NCBI GenBank assembly: GCA_002426575.1
Contig: DIRE01000052.1
Span: 1 to 29,133, forward strand
Length of the DNA: 29,133 nucleotides
Direction: 5' to 3'
DNA from: Clostridiaceae bacterium UBA5444
Lineage (GTDB): Bacteria; Bacillota; Clostridia; Clostridiales; Oxobacteraceae
In this document: positions 7,887-16,067 of the stretch, in pieces
Layout: the number at the start of each line of letters is the position of its first letter
Numbering within the stretch: the stretch's first letter is position 1
Made by a program: the position numbers and the translations under genes
The notes under the pieces: generated by a model
Databases searched by the model: none
What the model was told of the DNA's origin: nothing
What the model saw: the letters and a program-made list of their open reading frames with translations, nothing else

Positions 7887-9194
7887 ATGCAAAAGTCTAT
7901 AAGTACAATTCTTATATCAACAGTATTATTTATAGTCTTAAGTACTGCAGCTAAAGCAGATATCGCCCCTGTTACTGTTAAAGAAGATGGGGCTGAACCT
8001 ATAGAGGCCCCTAAGGTTTCAATTGAATCTGCTGATATTACTGTATCACCAAAAGGTGATGGATTTAGTTTCGACTGTACATATGTAATTAAAAGTCTTG
8101 CAGATGATACTAACATACTGCTTGGAATCTCTGGAGATCCTGGCTATACGCTAGAGGTAGGCTACATTGAAAATCTTGATGTTTACATTAATGGGACACA
8201 TACGGAGTATAAAATTTACGATACAACCAAAAACCTCTCAGAGGATCGAAAGAACCAAAATATGTCTTTAAATTTTAAATGGCATACATTCCAAGTCCCT
8301 ATAAAGGCTAGTGAGCCAACTATTGTAAAAGCATCCTATAATACTATATGGAGAATATTTGATCAAAACAAAACTAGTCCTTATTATATTATTCCATTTA
8401 TTTTATCAATGGATAAACTGTTTTTTAGTAATAAAGGTAATTATACTATTAGATACGTAAGTGATGATATTATAAATATTGCAGATGTAAAAGTAATGAT
8501 GAATTCTATGCTTGAGCCTAATATAATTTCCCAGGCAATACTATCTCCTGAATGTAATGAGAAACAAATTGTGTGGAAATTTAATGATATCAAAGACTTT
8601 CAGGACTTTAGGCTTATTATTCTGCCGCCAAAGAGGTTAGCCATGAATTTTAAGTCTAATACTAGCCTTGACCCTTCAATAAGATGGGCAATGTTAAATA
8701 ATGATTATGAGAAATTAGCAACCCTATTTGAGGATGTTGCCAAAAAAAATGTACCAAATGATTTAAGCAGCGAAGATATTGGTACAGCAGCCTACCTTTC
8801 TGCAGAGTTCTATTTTAGGGTAAAAAACTATGATAAGGCTCTTGAAATGCTGTCTCTTCCAAACCAGACAACACTTTGGCCTTCAAATATAAAATGCGAG
8901 TATATATCTGCTCTTAAATATGAGAATGAAAACAATTATATAATGCTGCTTGATGAATTAAAAAAGCTGCAGCAGTATAAGGATTACATATTAGTATCAG
9001 ATTTTGCTGAAAAGAAGTTAGAAGATATAAGTAAGGTTCCCCCTCCTAAAGTAGAAAGTGATTCTGAAGCCGAAGATGAAAAAGACCCTGATAGCTTTTT
9101 AGTCAAACTTTATGATAATCGTATATATCTTTCAACATTAGTAATATTGCTTGTTCTTGCATACCTAGTATACAAAGCTCCTACAAAAAAGTAA
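7887..9194 (+). CDS. Secreted, C-terminally membrane-anchored protein of unknown function
   Basis: I do not recognise this family. A 24-residue signal peptide (basic start MQKS, then ILISTVLFIVLSTAA) ends in a likely AKA/D cleavage site. The mature part begins DIAPV and seems rich in beta structure (about 45-250). Around residues 265-350 the sequence becomes helical and repeat-like (DYEKLATLFEDVAKK, AEFYFRVKNYDKALEML), resembling TPR units. An acidic linker (SDSEAEDEKDPDS) leads to one C-terminal membrane helix (YLSTLVILLVLAYLVY) and a short KAPTKK tail. It would therefore be a surface protein anchored near its C-terminus and facing outside. GGAGG precedes the ATG. It stands alone between the lacZ terminator and a convergent acetyltransferase gene. 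Confidence 0.85.
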   Translation: MQKSISTILISTVLFIVLSTAAKADIAPVTVKEDGAEPIEAPKVSIESADITVSPKGDGFSFDCTYVIKSLADDTNILLGISGDPGYTLEVGYIENLDVYINGTHTEYKIYDTTKNLSEDRKNQNMSLNFKWHTFQVPIKASEPTIVKASYNTIWRIFDQNKTSPYYIIPFILSMDKLFFSNKGNYTIRYVSDDIINIADVKVMMNSMLEPNIISQAILSPECNEKQIVWKFNDIKDFQDFRLIILPPKRLAMNFKSNTSLDPSIRWAMLNNDYEKLATLFEDVAKKNVPNDLSSEDIGTAAYLSAEFYFRVKNYDKALEMLSLPNQTTLWPSNIKCEYISALKYENENNYIMLLDELKKLQQYKDYILVSDFAEKKLEDISKVPPPKVESDSEAEDEKDPDSFLVKLYDNRIYLSTLVILLVLAYLVYKAPTKK

Positions 9195-9211
9195 CTGTTC
9201 GTTTTTAAATC

Positions 9212-9263
9212 GGATATGTTGGTTGACTTGCGCTGCACGCTGCTACAGTAAACCAACATATCC
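9212..9263. repeat. Perfect 13-bp inverted repeat between convergent genes
   Basis: The arms GGATATGTTGGTT (9212-9224) and AACCAACATATCC (9251-9263) are exact complements. They enclose a 26-nt loop that is GC-richer than its surroundings and contains GCG-CTGCA-CGC, which can itself fold. It lies between two convergent genes, where a shared terminator is expected, but neither side has a good T-run. It may be a bidirectional terminator or a palindromic repeat element. Confidence 0.55.
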
Positions 9264-9294
9264 TAACTAATAAACTTTGCTTGCTATTTAGTTA

Positions 9295-10440
9295 CTATTG
9301 GTAGTTCATGCTTCCTGCCCAAACAAATGGCATTGGAAATACTGATTCTATAAATTCTTTTATAAGCGGCTTATTACCTAATTCTAAACCTACCCCAATT
9401 ACGTCTCCAAACACAAGTTTTGTTAATTTTTCTAAATCGTTTATGCATAAAACTTCATTTTCTATCTTAAAAATGTATTTGTTACCTTCATAGTCTTCTT
9501 CAATAAATTGAATATTATCTGCTATATTTTTATCTACGTGCTGTTTAAAATATGGAAGCAGTTTATTCATCAAAGAAGTAAAGTCTAATATCTTTATTGT
9601 TCCTGAATTGTTAACTTTGCTTATCTGTATTTTATTTTTTTCTGCAATACTCATAATTGGGTCATTAAATGGATACACAACCCCCATGGTATTTAATTTA
9701 CAAATAGATACAATATTTTGTAAAGCCTTAAATACTTTCTCCCTATCCCCTGCAAACTCAACTACTTCTGCTCTTATATTCTCTTCATTTATTATTTCCA
9801 AAACAATGTATCCTACTGCTTTTCCACCTTGCTTAATTAAAAATACTTTATATGTTAAGTAAGCCCAGTTAGTTGTTGCGCCCTTTAAAAGCATCTTAAA
9901 CTCATGCATTGTTCTATAATATCTAGTAGATTCTTTTGAATATATATTCACCATATCCTCAATATATTCTCCGGGCTTTACATCTATTATTTCAAAATCT
10001 ATATCATTATCTTTTGGCTCTATATTAAATTCTCCAAACTCCCCTACATTGCAGCAGCCTCTCCTTGTATATAGACTTCTTGAACCTGAAACAAACATAA
10101 CATCAACTGAATCTTCCCTCATTATCTTTTCTGCATCATCAAGCAGCATAGATGAATATCCTTTGCCCCTGTATCCTTCATCCGTACAAACGGCACCTAT
10201 TGAAGCTGCACCAATTGGAACCCCTTCAATCATCACTGTGGTCTCATAAAAATTCACATCTGCAACAGGTTTATTATCACAAGATATAACCCTCATGCAT
10301 CTTAAATTATCTTCACTCAACAAAAGTGGAAATTCCTCCTGCATAGTAGGCTTGTACCCATGAAAATGCCTAAATGTTTTGTTTATTAGGTCTACCACCT
10401 TTTGTAATTCTTCCTTTTTACACGCCCTTGGTCCCTCCAT
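9295..10440 (-). CDS. GNAT-family N-acetyltransferase (Eis-like layout)
   Basis: This is a predicted acetyl-CoA-dependent N-acyltransferase; the substrate is unknown. The N-terminal 150 residues form a GNAT domain. The strand-turn IGAASIGAVCTDEGYRGKGYSS carries the acetyl-CoA pyrophosphate loop (R/Q-x-x-G-x-G type), followed by MLLDDAEKIMREDSVDVMFVSG. The remaining 230 residues resemble the second GNAT-like fold and C-terminal domain of longer Eis-like proteins, and the length of 381 fits that group. The start ATG is preceded by AGGGGGT. It lies just beyond the hppA terminator, so it probably has its own promoter. Such proteins can modify aminoglycosides or polyamines, but nothing here shows which. 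Confidence 0.85.
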   Translation of the reverse strand: MEGPRACKKEELQKVVDLINKTFRHFHGYKPTMQEEFPLLLSEDNLRCMRVISCDNKPVADVNFYETTVMIEGVPIGAASIGAVCTDEGYRGKGYSSMLLDDAEKIMREDSVDVMFVSGSRSLYTRRGCCNVGEFGEFNIEPKDNDIDFEIIDVKPGEYIEDMVNIYSKESTRYYRTMHEFKMLLKGATTNWAYLTYKVFLIKQGGKAVGYIVLEIINEENIRAEVVEFAGDREKVFKALQNIVSICKLNTMGVVYPFNDPIMSIAEKNKIQISKVNNSGTIKILDFTSLMNKLLPYFKQHVDKNIADNIQFIEEDYEGNKYIFKIENEVLCINDLEKLTKLVFGDVIGVGLELGNKPLIKEFIESVFPMPFVWAGSMNYQ

Positions 10441-10483
10441 ACATTTACCCCCTAAGTCATATTTTTTGTATAATAGCTATATT

Positions 10484-10512
10484 TAAAAAATAGAGGCTTA
10501 AAAAGCCTCTAT
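10484..10512 (-). terminator. Rho-independent terminator of hppA
   Basis: The hairpin arms TAGAGGCTT (10491-10499) and AAGCCTCTA (10503-10511) flank a 3-nt loop. On the minus strand they are followed by six T (A-run at 10485-10490). The hairpin lies 4 nt past the hppA stop codon, in a classical layout. Confidence 0.9.
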
Positions 10513-10515
10513 CTA

Positions 10516-12546
10516 TTATAATATCTTAAGAAGTATTCCGCCATACTTAACTATAACTGGAGCAAATAAAAGAGATACTATTGCAATAAGCTTAATTAGT
10601 ATATTCATTGCAGGTCCCGCCGTATCCTTAAACGGATCTCCTACTGTGTCCCCTATTACTGCTGCAGCATGGGCTTCACTTCCTTTTCCTCCATGCTTTC
10701 CAGTCTCTATATACTTCTTTGCATTATCCCAAGCTCCTCCAGAGTTGGACATCTGAATTGCAATTAAAAGCCCTGTGACAACAGATCCTGCTATAAGTCC
10801 TCCTAAGGCTTCTTTCCCAAGAATAATTCCTATAAGTATAGGGATTACAACTGCAAGTATACCTGGAAGCAGCATCTGTTTCAATGCTTCAATTGTTGAT
10901 ATATCAACACATTTTTTGTAATCAGGTTTATTTTTTCCTTCCATAATACCTGGAATCTCTTTAAACTGCCTCCTCACCTCTTCAATCATTTCAAAGGCCG
11001 CCTTACCAACTGCCTCCATTGCCATGGCAGCAAATAGATATGGTATCATGCCGCCTATTATTAAACCTATAAGTACCATTGGATTTAAAAGATCAATTGA
11101 GTTAAGTCCAACTGCCTGTGAGAAAGATGCGAAAAGTGAAAGTGCTGTTAAAGCAGCAGAGCCTATTGCAAATCCTTTTGCAATTGCTGCCGTTGTATTT
11201 CCTACAGAATCCAATGTATCTGTAACCTCTCTTACTGATTTAGGAAGCCCTGCCATTTCAGCTATTCCCCCAGCATTATCTGCTATAGGGCCATAAGCAT
11301 CTACGGCCACAGTAAGCCCTGTAGTTGAGAGCATGCCAACTGCAGAAAGTGCAACTCCATAAAGACCTTTTGCCACCATTTCAGGATTTGATGTACCCCC
11401 AGTTAAATAAAATGCTAAAAGTATGGCTATTGCTATAAAAATAACTGGAAGCGCGGTAGAATACATTCCAACTGCAAGACCGCTTATTATTGTAGTGGCA
11501 GCCCCTGTTTCAGATTGCTTAGCAATCTTTTTTACATGCTTATAATCAGCTGATGTATAAACTTCTGTGATCTGCCCAATCAAAGCTCCTGCTACTATTC
11601 CTGATGCTACTGCATAAAATGGAGTTAAATCCCCTTTAAATACAAAATAGCTTAAAACTCCGCCTAATATTAATACAAGTATACTTCCAATATATGTTCC
11701 GTTTTTCAAGGCCTTTTGAGGATTTTGGTTTTTTCCTCCCTTTACAAAAAGAGCCCCTATTATAGATGCTATTATGCCTGATGCTGCTAGAAATAGTGCA
11801 TAAAATGCACCTTCTCCACCTGCATAAACTGCTGATCCAAGTACAATAGCAGATATTATGGAGCTGCAATAAGATTCAAATAAATCTGCACCCATACCTG
11901 CTACGTCTCCAACATTATCCCCCACGTTATCTGCTATAACTGCTGGATTTCTTGGGTCATCCTCTGGAATTTCCTTTTCAATCTTTCCAACAAGGTCTGC
12001 ACCCACATCTGCTGCCTTTGTGTATATTCCTCCCCCAACACGGGCAAATAATGCGATTGAACTTGCACCAAATCCAAATCCAGTGATAATATTTACATCT
12101 TTAAAAATATAGTAAAAAATGCCTACACCTAGTAGACCAAATCCTGCAACATACATACCTGCTGCAGCTCCTCCTGAAAACGCAACCTCGAGGGCTTTAT
12201 TCTGACCCTTTTGGGCGGCATTTGCTGTTCTTACATTAGCTTTAGTTGCTACCTTCATGCCAAAATAGCCCGCTCCTGCTGAAAATAATCCCCCAAATAA
12301 AAATGCAATGGCCGTCTGTATATTAATTAATATACTTATGGCTAAAATTACAATAGCCATGAACACTGATAAGGTTTTATACTCCCTTATAAGAAATGCC
12401 ATGGCTCCTTCGTATATATAGTTTGCAATCTCCTTCATCTTTTCGTTACCAGGTTCTTCTTTCTTTACCTTAAAAGATAGGTATACCGCAAATAGTAAAC
12501 CTATCACACCTGTTATGGGTGCAAGTATCAATAAACTGCTGCCCAT
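10516..12546 (-). CDS. hppA: Membrane-bound ion-pumping pyrophosphatase, K+-dependent type
   Basis: This protein hydrolyses pyrophosphate and uses the energy to pump H+ and/or Na+ out across the cytoplasmic membrane. It has 676 residues with many membrane helices. Substrate and Mg-binding loops are clear: the EKEIPEDDPRN segment near 190-200 and DNVGDNVGD at 206-214. Conserved sequence continues near the C-terminus with NSGGAWDNAKKYIE and GDTVGDPFKDTAGPA. The segment GNTTAAIAKG at 449-458 has Ala where potassium-independent enzymes have Lys (GNTTKA), which marks the K+-dependent subfamily. Whether the pumped ion is Na+ or H+ cannot be told by eye; many K+-dependent clostridial enzymes pump Na+. 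AGGAGG lies 8 nt before the ATG. It lies downstream of secG and is closed by its own terminator. Confidence 0.96.
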   Translation of the reverse strand: MGSSLLILAPITGVIGLLFAVYLSFKVKKEEPGNEKMKEIANYIYEGAMAFLIREYKTLSVFMAIVILAISILINIQTAIAFLFGGLFSAGAGYFGMKVATKANVRTANAAQKGQNKALEVAFSGGAAAGMYVAGFGLLGVGIFYYIFKDVNIITGFGFGASSIALFARVGGGIYTKAADVGADLVGKIEKEIPEDDPRNPAVIADNVGDNVGDVAGMGADLFESYCSSIISAIVLGSAVYAGGEGAFYALFLAASGIIASIIGALFVKGGKNQNPQKALKNGTYIGSILVLILGGVLSYFVFKGDLTPFYAVASGIVAGALIGQITEVYTSADYKHVKKIAKQSETGAATTIISGLAVGMYSTALPVIFIAIAILLAFYLTGGTSNPEMVAKGLYGVALSAVGMLSTTGLTVAVDAYGPIADNAGGIAEMAGLPKSVREVTDTLDSVGNTTAAIAKGFAIGSAALTALSLFASFSQAVGLNSIDLLNPMVLIGLIIGGMIPYLFAAMAMEAVGKAAFEMIEEVRRQFKEIPGIMEGKNKPDYKKCVDISTIEALKQMLLPGILAVVIPILIGIILGKEALGGLIAGSVVTGLLIAIQMSNSGGAWDNAKKYIETGKHGGKGSEAHAAAVIGDTVGDPFKDTAGPAMNILIKLIAIVSLLFAPVIVKYGGILLKIL

Positions 12547-12652
12547 CTAATCCGCCTCCTACTAATTTAATAAACTTTTAAATTAAAGCTTTTTAGTAAT
12601 TCATATAGAGTCGAGATTATCTAAAAGAGATTTCTTCATATATTATTAATAT

Positions 12653-12680
12653 TAAATAAATTTAATATTAAATTTATTTA
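12653..12680. repeat. 28-bp perfect AT-only palindrome over the secG stop
   Basis: Positions 12653-12680 are a perfect palindrome made only of A and T, centred between 12666 and 12667. It includes the secG stop codon at 12674-12676. In RNA it could fold into a long but weak hairpin at the very end of the coding region. No T-run of the classical kind follows. Confidence 0.6.
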
Positions 12681-12910
12681 TTTCCTAGTACCGTAAGTGC
12701 TATTGTAGTTATAACAAATATAATCATAAAAACAATTGTTGAAATAACAAGCTTTCCCTCATAGCTTCTTCCTTTGTTTTTGCCAAAAAATGTTTCTGCT
12801 CCTCCTGCAGTAATTCCAGCTATTCCTGTTGATTTACTAGGTTGAAGAAGAACAGACCCAATCACTCCAACACTTGCAATAATGTGAATAACCGTAAAAA
12901 ACGTATTCAT
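12674..12910 (-). CDS. secG: Protein translocase subunit SecG
   Basis: SecG is the small non-essential membrane subunit of the SecYEG preprotein channel. The 78-residue product has two membrane helices (roughly 3-22 and 52-74). Between them lies the conserved loop, with VLLQPSKSTGIAGITAGGAETFFGKNKGRSYEGKL read in order from about 20 to 54. I start at the ATG at 12908-12910: GGAGGT at 12918-12923 is 7 nt upstream. An ATG five codons earlier would place that ribosome site inside the gene. In related clostridia secG sits after the glycolytic genes and before rnr, as here except for the block inserted between secG and rnr. Confidence 0.93.
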   Translation of the reverse strand: MNTFFTVIHIIASVGVIGSVLLQPSKSTGIAGITAGGAETFFGKNKGRSYEGKLVISTIVFMIIFVITTIALTVLGNK

Positions 12911-13023
12911 ATTTTTTACCTCCATACTATGTAATAATATTTTAGTTCTAGTAATACGTATATTTAATTCATAGTTAAAATAAAGCTCCTAGTACACTAA
13001 CACATCTCTATTCCATAAGATAT

Positions 13024-13052
13024 ATTCTATCACAGTAATATTTAAAAAACAA
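13024..13052 (-). promoter_or_regulatory. Candidate sigma-A promoter of secG
   Basis: The minus strand has TAGAAT at 13024-13029, preceded by TGA, giving an extended -10 of the TGn form. TTGTTT lies 17 bp further upstream. Initiation would be near 13017, leaving a leader of roughly 100 nt before secG. The position right after the eno terminator fits a separate secG transcript. Confidence 0.45.
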
Positions 13053-13081
13053 TAATAAAGGTTTTAATACCCAATATTAAA

Positions 13082-13130
13082 AATAGACAAAGGCCGCCTT
13101 AAAAAGTATCTATTGTGGTCTTTGTCTATT
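13082..13130 (-). terminator. Terminator at the end of the glycolytic operon (after eno)
   Basis: Fourteen-bp arms pair AATAGACAAAGGCC (13082-13095) with GGTCTTTGTCTATT (13117-13130), including one G-T pair. On the minus strand the hairpin runs into TATTTTTAATATT. It lies about 30 nt past the eno stop. Confidence 0.8.
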
Positions 13131-13160
13131 AAATTGCATTATAGGATAACTATAAAAGGT

Positions 13161-14456
13161 TTATTTTAAATTGTAGAATGCATCTTTTCCTAAGTACTCA
13201 GCTGCATCTTCTAGTTCTTCCTCAATTCTTAGAAGTCTATTGTATTTAGAAACCCTTTCAGATCTAGATGGTGCTCCTGTTTTGATCTGTCCTGCGTTTA
13301 CTGCAACAACAAGATCTGCAATTGTTGTATCCTCAGTTTCTCCAGAACGGTGTGAAACTACTGCAGTATATCCTGCTCTTTCAGCCATCTGAATTGTGTC
13401 TAAAGTTTCTGTAAGCGTACCAATCTGGTTTAATTTAATTAAAACTGAGTTTGCAACTCCAAGCTCTATTCCCTTTTTAAGTCTTTCTGTATTTGTAACA
13501 AAAAGGTCATCTCCAACTAGCTGAATCTTCTTGCCGAGTCTATCAGTCAGTACCTTCCAGCCATCCCAATCCTCTTCTGCTAATCCATCTTCAAGAGATA
13601 CAATAGGGTATTTTTCTACTAAAGATTCATAGAAAGACACCATTTCCTCTGCAGTATATACCTTTCCTTCTCCATCAAGATGATACTTTTTATCGTCTTT
13701 GTAAAGTTCACTTGCTGCAGCATCTATAGCAATGGATATGTCTTTGCCTGGTTTATATCCTGCTTTATCTATTGCCTCAATTATTACCTTTATTGCCTCT
13801 TCATTAGATGAAAGGTTTGGAGCAAATCCACCTTCATCACCTACACCTGTTGCTAGTCCTTTTTTATTAAGGGTTGATTTTAGTGCATGGAATGTTTCTG
13901 CACACATTCTAAGTGCCTCAGTAAAGGAGCTTGCTCCTACAGGCATTATCATAAACTCCTGTATATCAACATTATTATCTGCATGAGCCCCACCATTTAG
14001 TATATTCATCATAGGCACTGGAAGAGTCTTTGAATTTACCCCTCCTAGGTACTGATAAAGGCTCATATCTAAAGATTCTGCAGCAGCCCTTGCAACTGCA
14101 AGTGATACTCCAAGTATTGCATTAGCTCCTAATTTTGACTTATTTTTAGTACCATCAATCTCAAGCATTGTTTTATCAACCAAAACTTGCTCATATACAT
14201 TCATTCCAATGAGGTTTGGGGCGATAACACTATTTACGTTATCTACTGCCTTTAATACCCCTTTCCCAAGATATCTCTTCTTATCTCCATCTCTAAGCTC
14301 CACAGCTTCAAAAGCACCTGTTGATGCTCCAGATGGTACTGCTGCCCTTCCTACTGTTCCATCCTCTAGGAAAACCTCAACCTCAACTGTTGGATTAGCC
14401 CTTGAATCTAATATTTCTCTTGCAGATACATCAATTATCTCCATATATGCTCTCAT
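13161..14456 (-). CDS. eno: Enolase
   Basis: Enolase converts 2-phosphoglycerate to phosphoenolpyruvate in the cytoplasm. The 431 residues contain the whole family pattern. ARE-ILDSRANPTVE is near the start, then the mobile loop PSGASTG (41-47). GVGDEGGFAPN carries catalytic Glu208. The Mg ligands are Asp245, Glu289 (SLEDGL) and Asp316 (VGDDLFVTN), and catalytic Lys341 is in LIKLNQIGTLTE. SHRSGETED comes near the end. The ATG at 14454-14456 follows GGAGGA at 6 nt spacing. Eno is the last gene of the cggR-gap-pgk-tpiA-gpmI-eno run, 66 bp after gpmI, and is closed by a strong terminator. Confidence 0.99.
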   Translation of the reverse strand: MRAYMEIIDVSAREILDSRANPTVEVEVFLEDGTVGRAAVPSGASTGAFEAVELRDGDKKRYLGKGVLKAVDNVNSVIAPNLIGMNVYEQVLVDKTMLEIDGTKNKSKLGANAILGVSLAVARAAAESLDMSLYQYLGGVNSKTLPVPMMNILNGGAHADNNVDIQEFMIMPVGASSFTEALRMCAETFHALKSTLNKKGLATGVGDEGGFAPNLSSNEEAIKVIIEAIDKAGYKPGKDISIAIDAAASELYKDDKKYHLDGEGKVYTAEEMVSFYESLVEKYPIVSLEDGLAEEDWDGWKVLTDRLGKKIQLVGDDLFVTNTERLKKGIELGVANSVLIKLNQIGTLTETLDTIQMAERAGYTAVVSHRSGETEDTTIADLVVAVNAGQIKTGAPSRSERVSKYNRLLRIEEELEDAAEYLGKDAFYNLK

Positions 14457-14495
14457 TTAATATCCTCCTTTCATATAGCTTATTTTTTACATATA

Positions 14496-14527
14496 AATAA
14501 TATTAATACTCTATATTTAATATTATT
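14496..14527. repeat. 11-bp AT-only inverted repeat over the gpmI stop
   Basis: The arms AATAATATTAA (14496-14506) and TTAATATTATT (14517-14527) are exact complements around a 10-nt loop. The structure covers the gpmI stop codon at 14523-14525. No T-run follows on the minus strand, so read-through into eno is expected. It resembles the AT-only palindrome over the secG stop. Confidence 0.5.
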
Positions 14528-16055
14528 CAGTGATAATGCTCTCCCCAGTCATTTCCTTAGGTATTGGAAGCTTCATCATCTTAAGAATTGTTGGTGCAAT
14601 ATCTGAAAGCCTTCCACCTTCTCTTAAATTCACATCTTCTTCTCCTAAAACTACAAATGGAACAAGGTTTGATGTGTGTGCAGTCATAGGTTCGCCAGTT
14701 TCTAGGTCAATCATTTTTTCAACATTTCCATGATCTGCTGTAATTATAAGATTTCCACCGACTTTAGATACTTCATCTACAATTCTTCCCATACAACTAT
14801 CTATTGTTTCAACTGCTTTAACTGCTGCTGGGATTATGCCTGTATGGCCAACCATGTCAGGATTTGCAAAGTTTAGAATTATTAAGTCATACTTTTGCTG
14901 CCTTATTTGCTCTATAACAGCATCTGTAACCTCAAGTGCACTCATCTCAGGCTGCATATCATAAGTTGGAACCTTTGGTGATGGAATTAATATTCTATCT
15001 TCTCCTTCATTTGGAGTTTCAACTCCCCCATTAAAGAAGAAAGTAACATGAGCATACTTTTCGGTTTCTGCTATTCTAAGCTGCTTTAGTCCTTGTTTGC
15101 TTACATACTCGCCTAAAGTATTTTCATAACTTTCAGGGGCATATGCAACCTTTACACCTTCTATTGTCTTATCATATTGTGTCATGCATACAAAATATGT
15201 TGGGAAGTACTTCCTTTCAAAACCTGAAAACTCTTTATCAACTATTGATCTTGTTATCTCTCTTGCCCTATCAGGTCTAAAATTGTAAAATATAACCGAA
15301 TCATCTTCCTCTATTTTGGCTGTAGGTTTTCCACCTCTCATTATAACTGTAGGGAGCACAAACTCATCAGTTTTATTATTCTCATAGGATATTTCAACAG
15401 CATCAACTCCTGTTTGTGCTGTCTCACCTTCTCCTTTAACTAATGCATTGTATGCAAGGTTAACTCTTTCCCATCTTTTATCTCTATCCATTGCATAGTA
15501 TCTTCCAGACACTGTAGCAACTTTTCCTATACCTATCTCTGCCATATATCTTTCAATCTCTGCAACATAGCCTTTTCCGCTTGAAGGTGGAACATCTCTT
15601 CCATCTAGGAAGCAATGAACATATACATCTTCAAGCCCCTTCTCCTTTGATAGCCTAAGAATTGCTTTTAAGTGATCTATATGGCTATGAACTCCACCAT
15701 CTGAAAGAAGTCCCATAAGGTGAAGCTTTGTACCTTTTTCCTTTGCATGTTCAATTGCACCTAAAATAGCCTCATTTTTATAAAAATCTCCTGTTTCAAT
15801 CTCTTTACTTATTTTTGTAAGTTCTTGGTAGATTACTCTTCCAGCACCAATGTTTAAATGTCCTACTTCAGAGTTTCCCATTTGGTTTCCTGGCAGCCCT
15901 ACATTTAGTCCGCTAGCACTTATTACTGTATTAGGATATTTTTTAATTATATTATCCCAATTAGGTGTATTTGCCATTACCTCTGCATTTCCTACTTTAT
16001 TGTCGCTTATTCCCCATCCATCAAGAATCATAAGCATATTTAATTTTCTGTCCAT
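14523..16055 (-). CDS. gpmI: 2,3-bisphosphoglycerate-independent phosphoglycerate mutase
   Basis: This cofactor-independent enzyme interconverts 3- and 2-phosphoglycerate. The 510 residues are the usual length for the alkaline-phosphatase-superfamily mutase. Asp12 (LDGWG) and phospho-acceptor Ser62 (GNSEVGHLNIGAGR) form part of the di-manganese centre, and NFANPDMVGHTG and ITADHGNVEKM near the C-terminus supply the other metal ligands. The transferase domain carries HCFLDGRDVPPSSG and FRPDRAREI. Its AAGGGGG ribosome site overlaps the tpiA stop, and the start codon comes 12 nt after tpiA, suggesting coupled translation. Confidence 0.98.
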   Translation of the reverse strand: MDRKLNMLMILDGWGISDNKVGNAEVMANTPNWDNIIKKYPNTVISASGLNVGLPGNQMGNSEVGHLNIGAGRVIYQELTKISKEIETGDFYKNEAILGAIEHAKEKGTKLHLMGLLSDGGVHSHIDHLKAILRLSKEKGLEDVYVHCFLDGRDVPPSSGKGYVAEIERYMAEIGIGKVATVSGRYYAMDRDKRWERVNLAYNALVKGEGETAQTGVDAVEISYENNKTDEFVLPTVIMRGGKPTAKIEEDDSVIFYNFRPDRAREITRSIVDKEFSGFERKYFPTYFVCMTQYDKTIEGVKVAYAPESYENTLGEYVSKQGLKQLRIAETEKYAHVTFFFNGGVETPNEGEDRILIPSPKVPTYDMQPEMSALEVTDAVIEQIRQQKYDLIILNFANPDMVGHTGIIPAAVKAVETIDSCMGRIVDEVSKVGGNLIITADHGNVEKMIDLETGEPMTAHTSNLVPFVVLGEEDVNLREGGRLSDIAPTILKMMKLPIPKEMTGESIITE

Positions 16056-16067
16056 ATACTAACCCCC

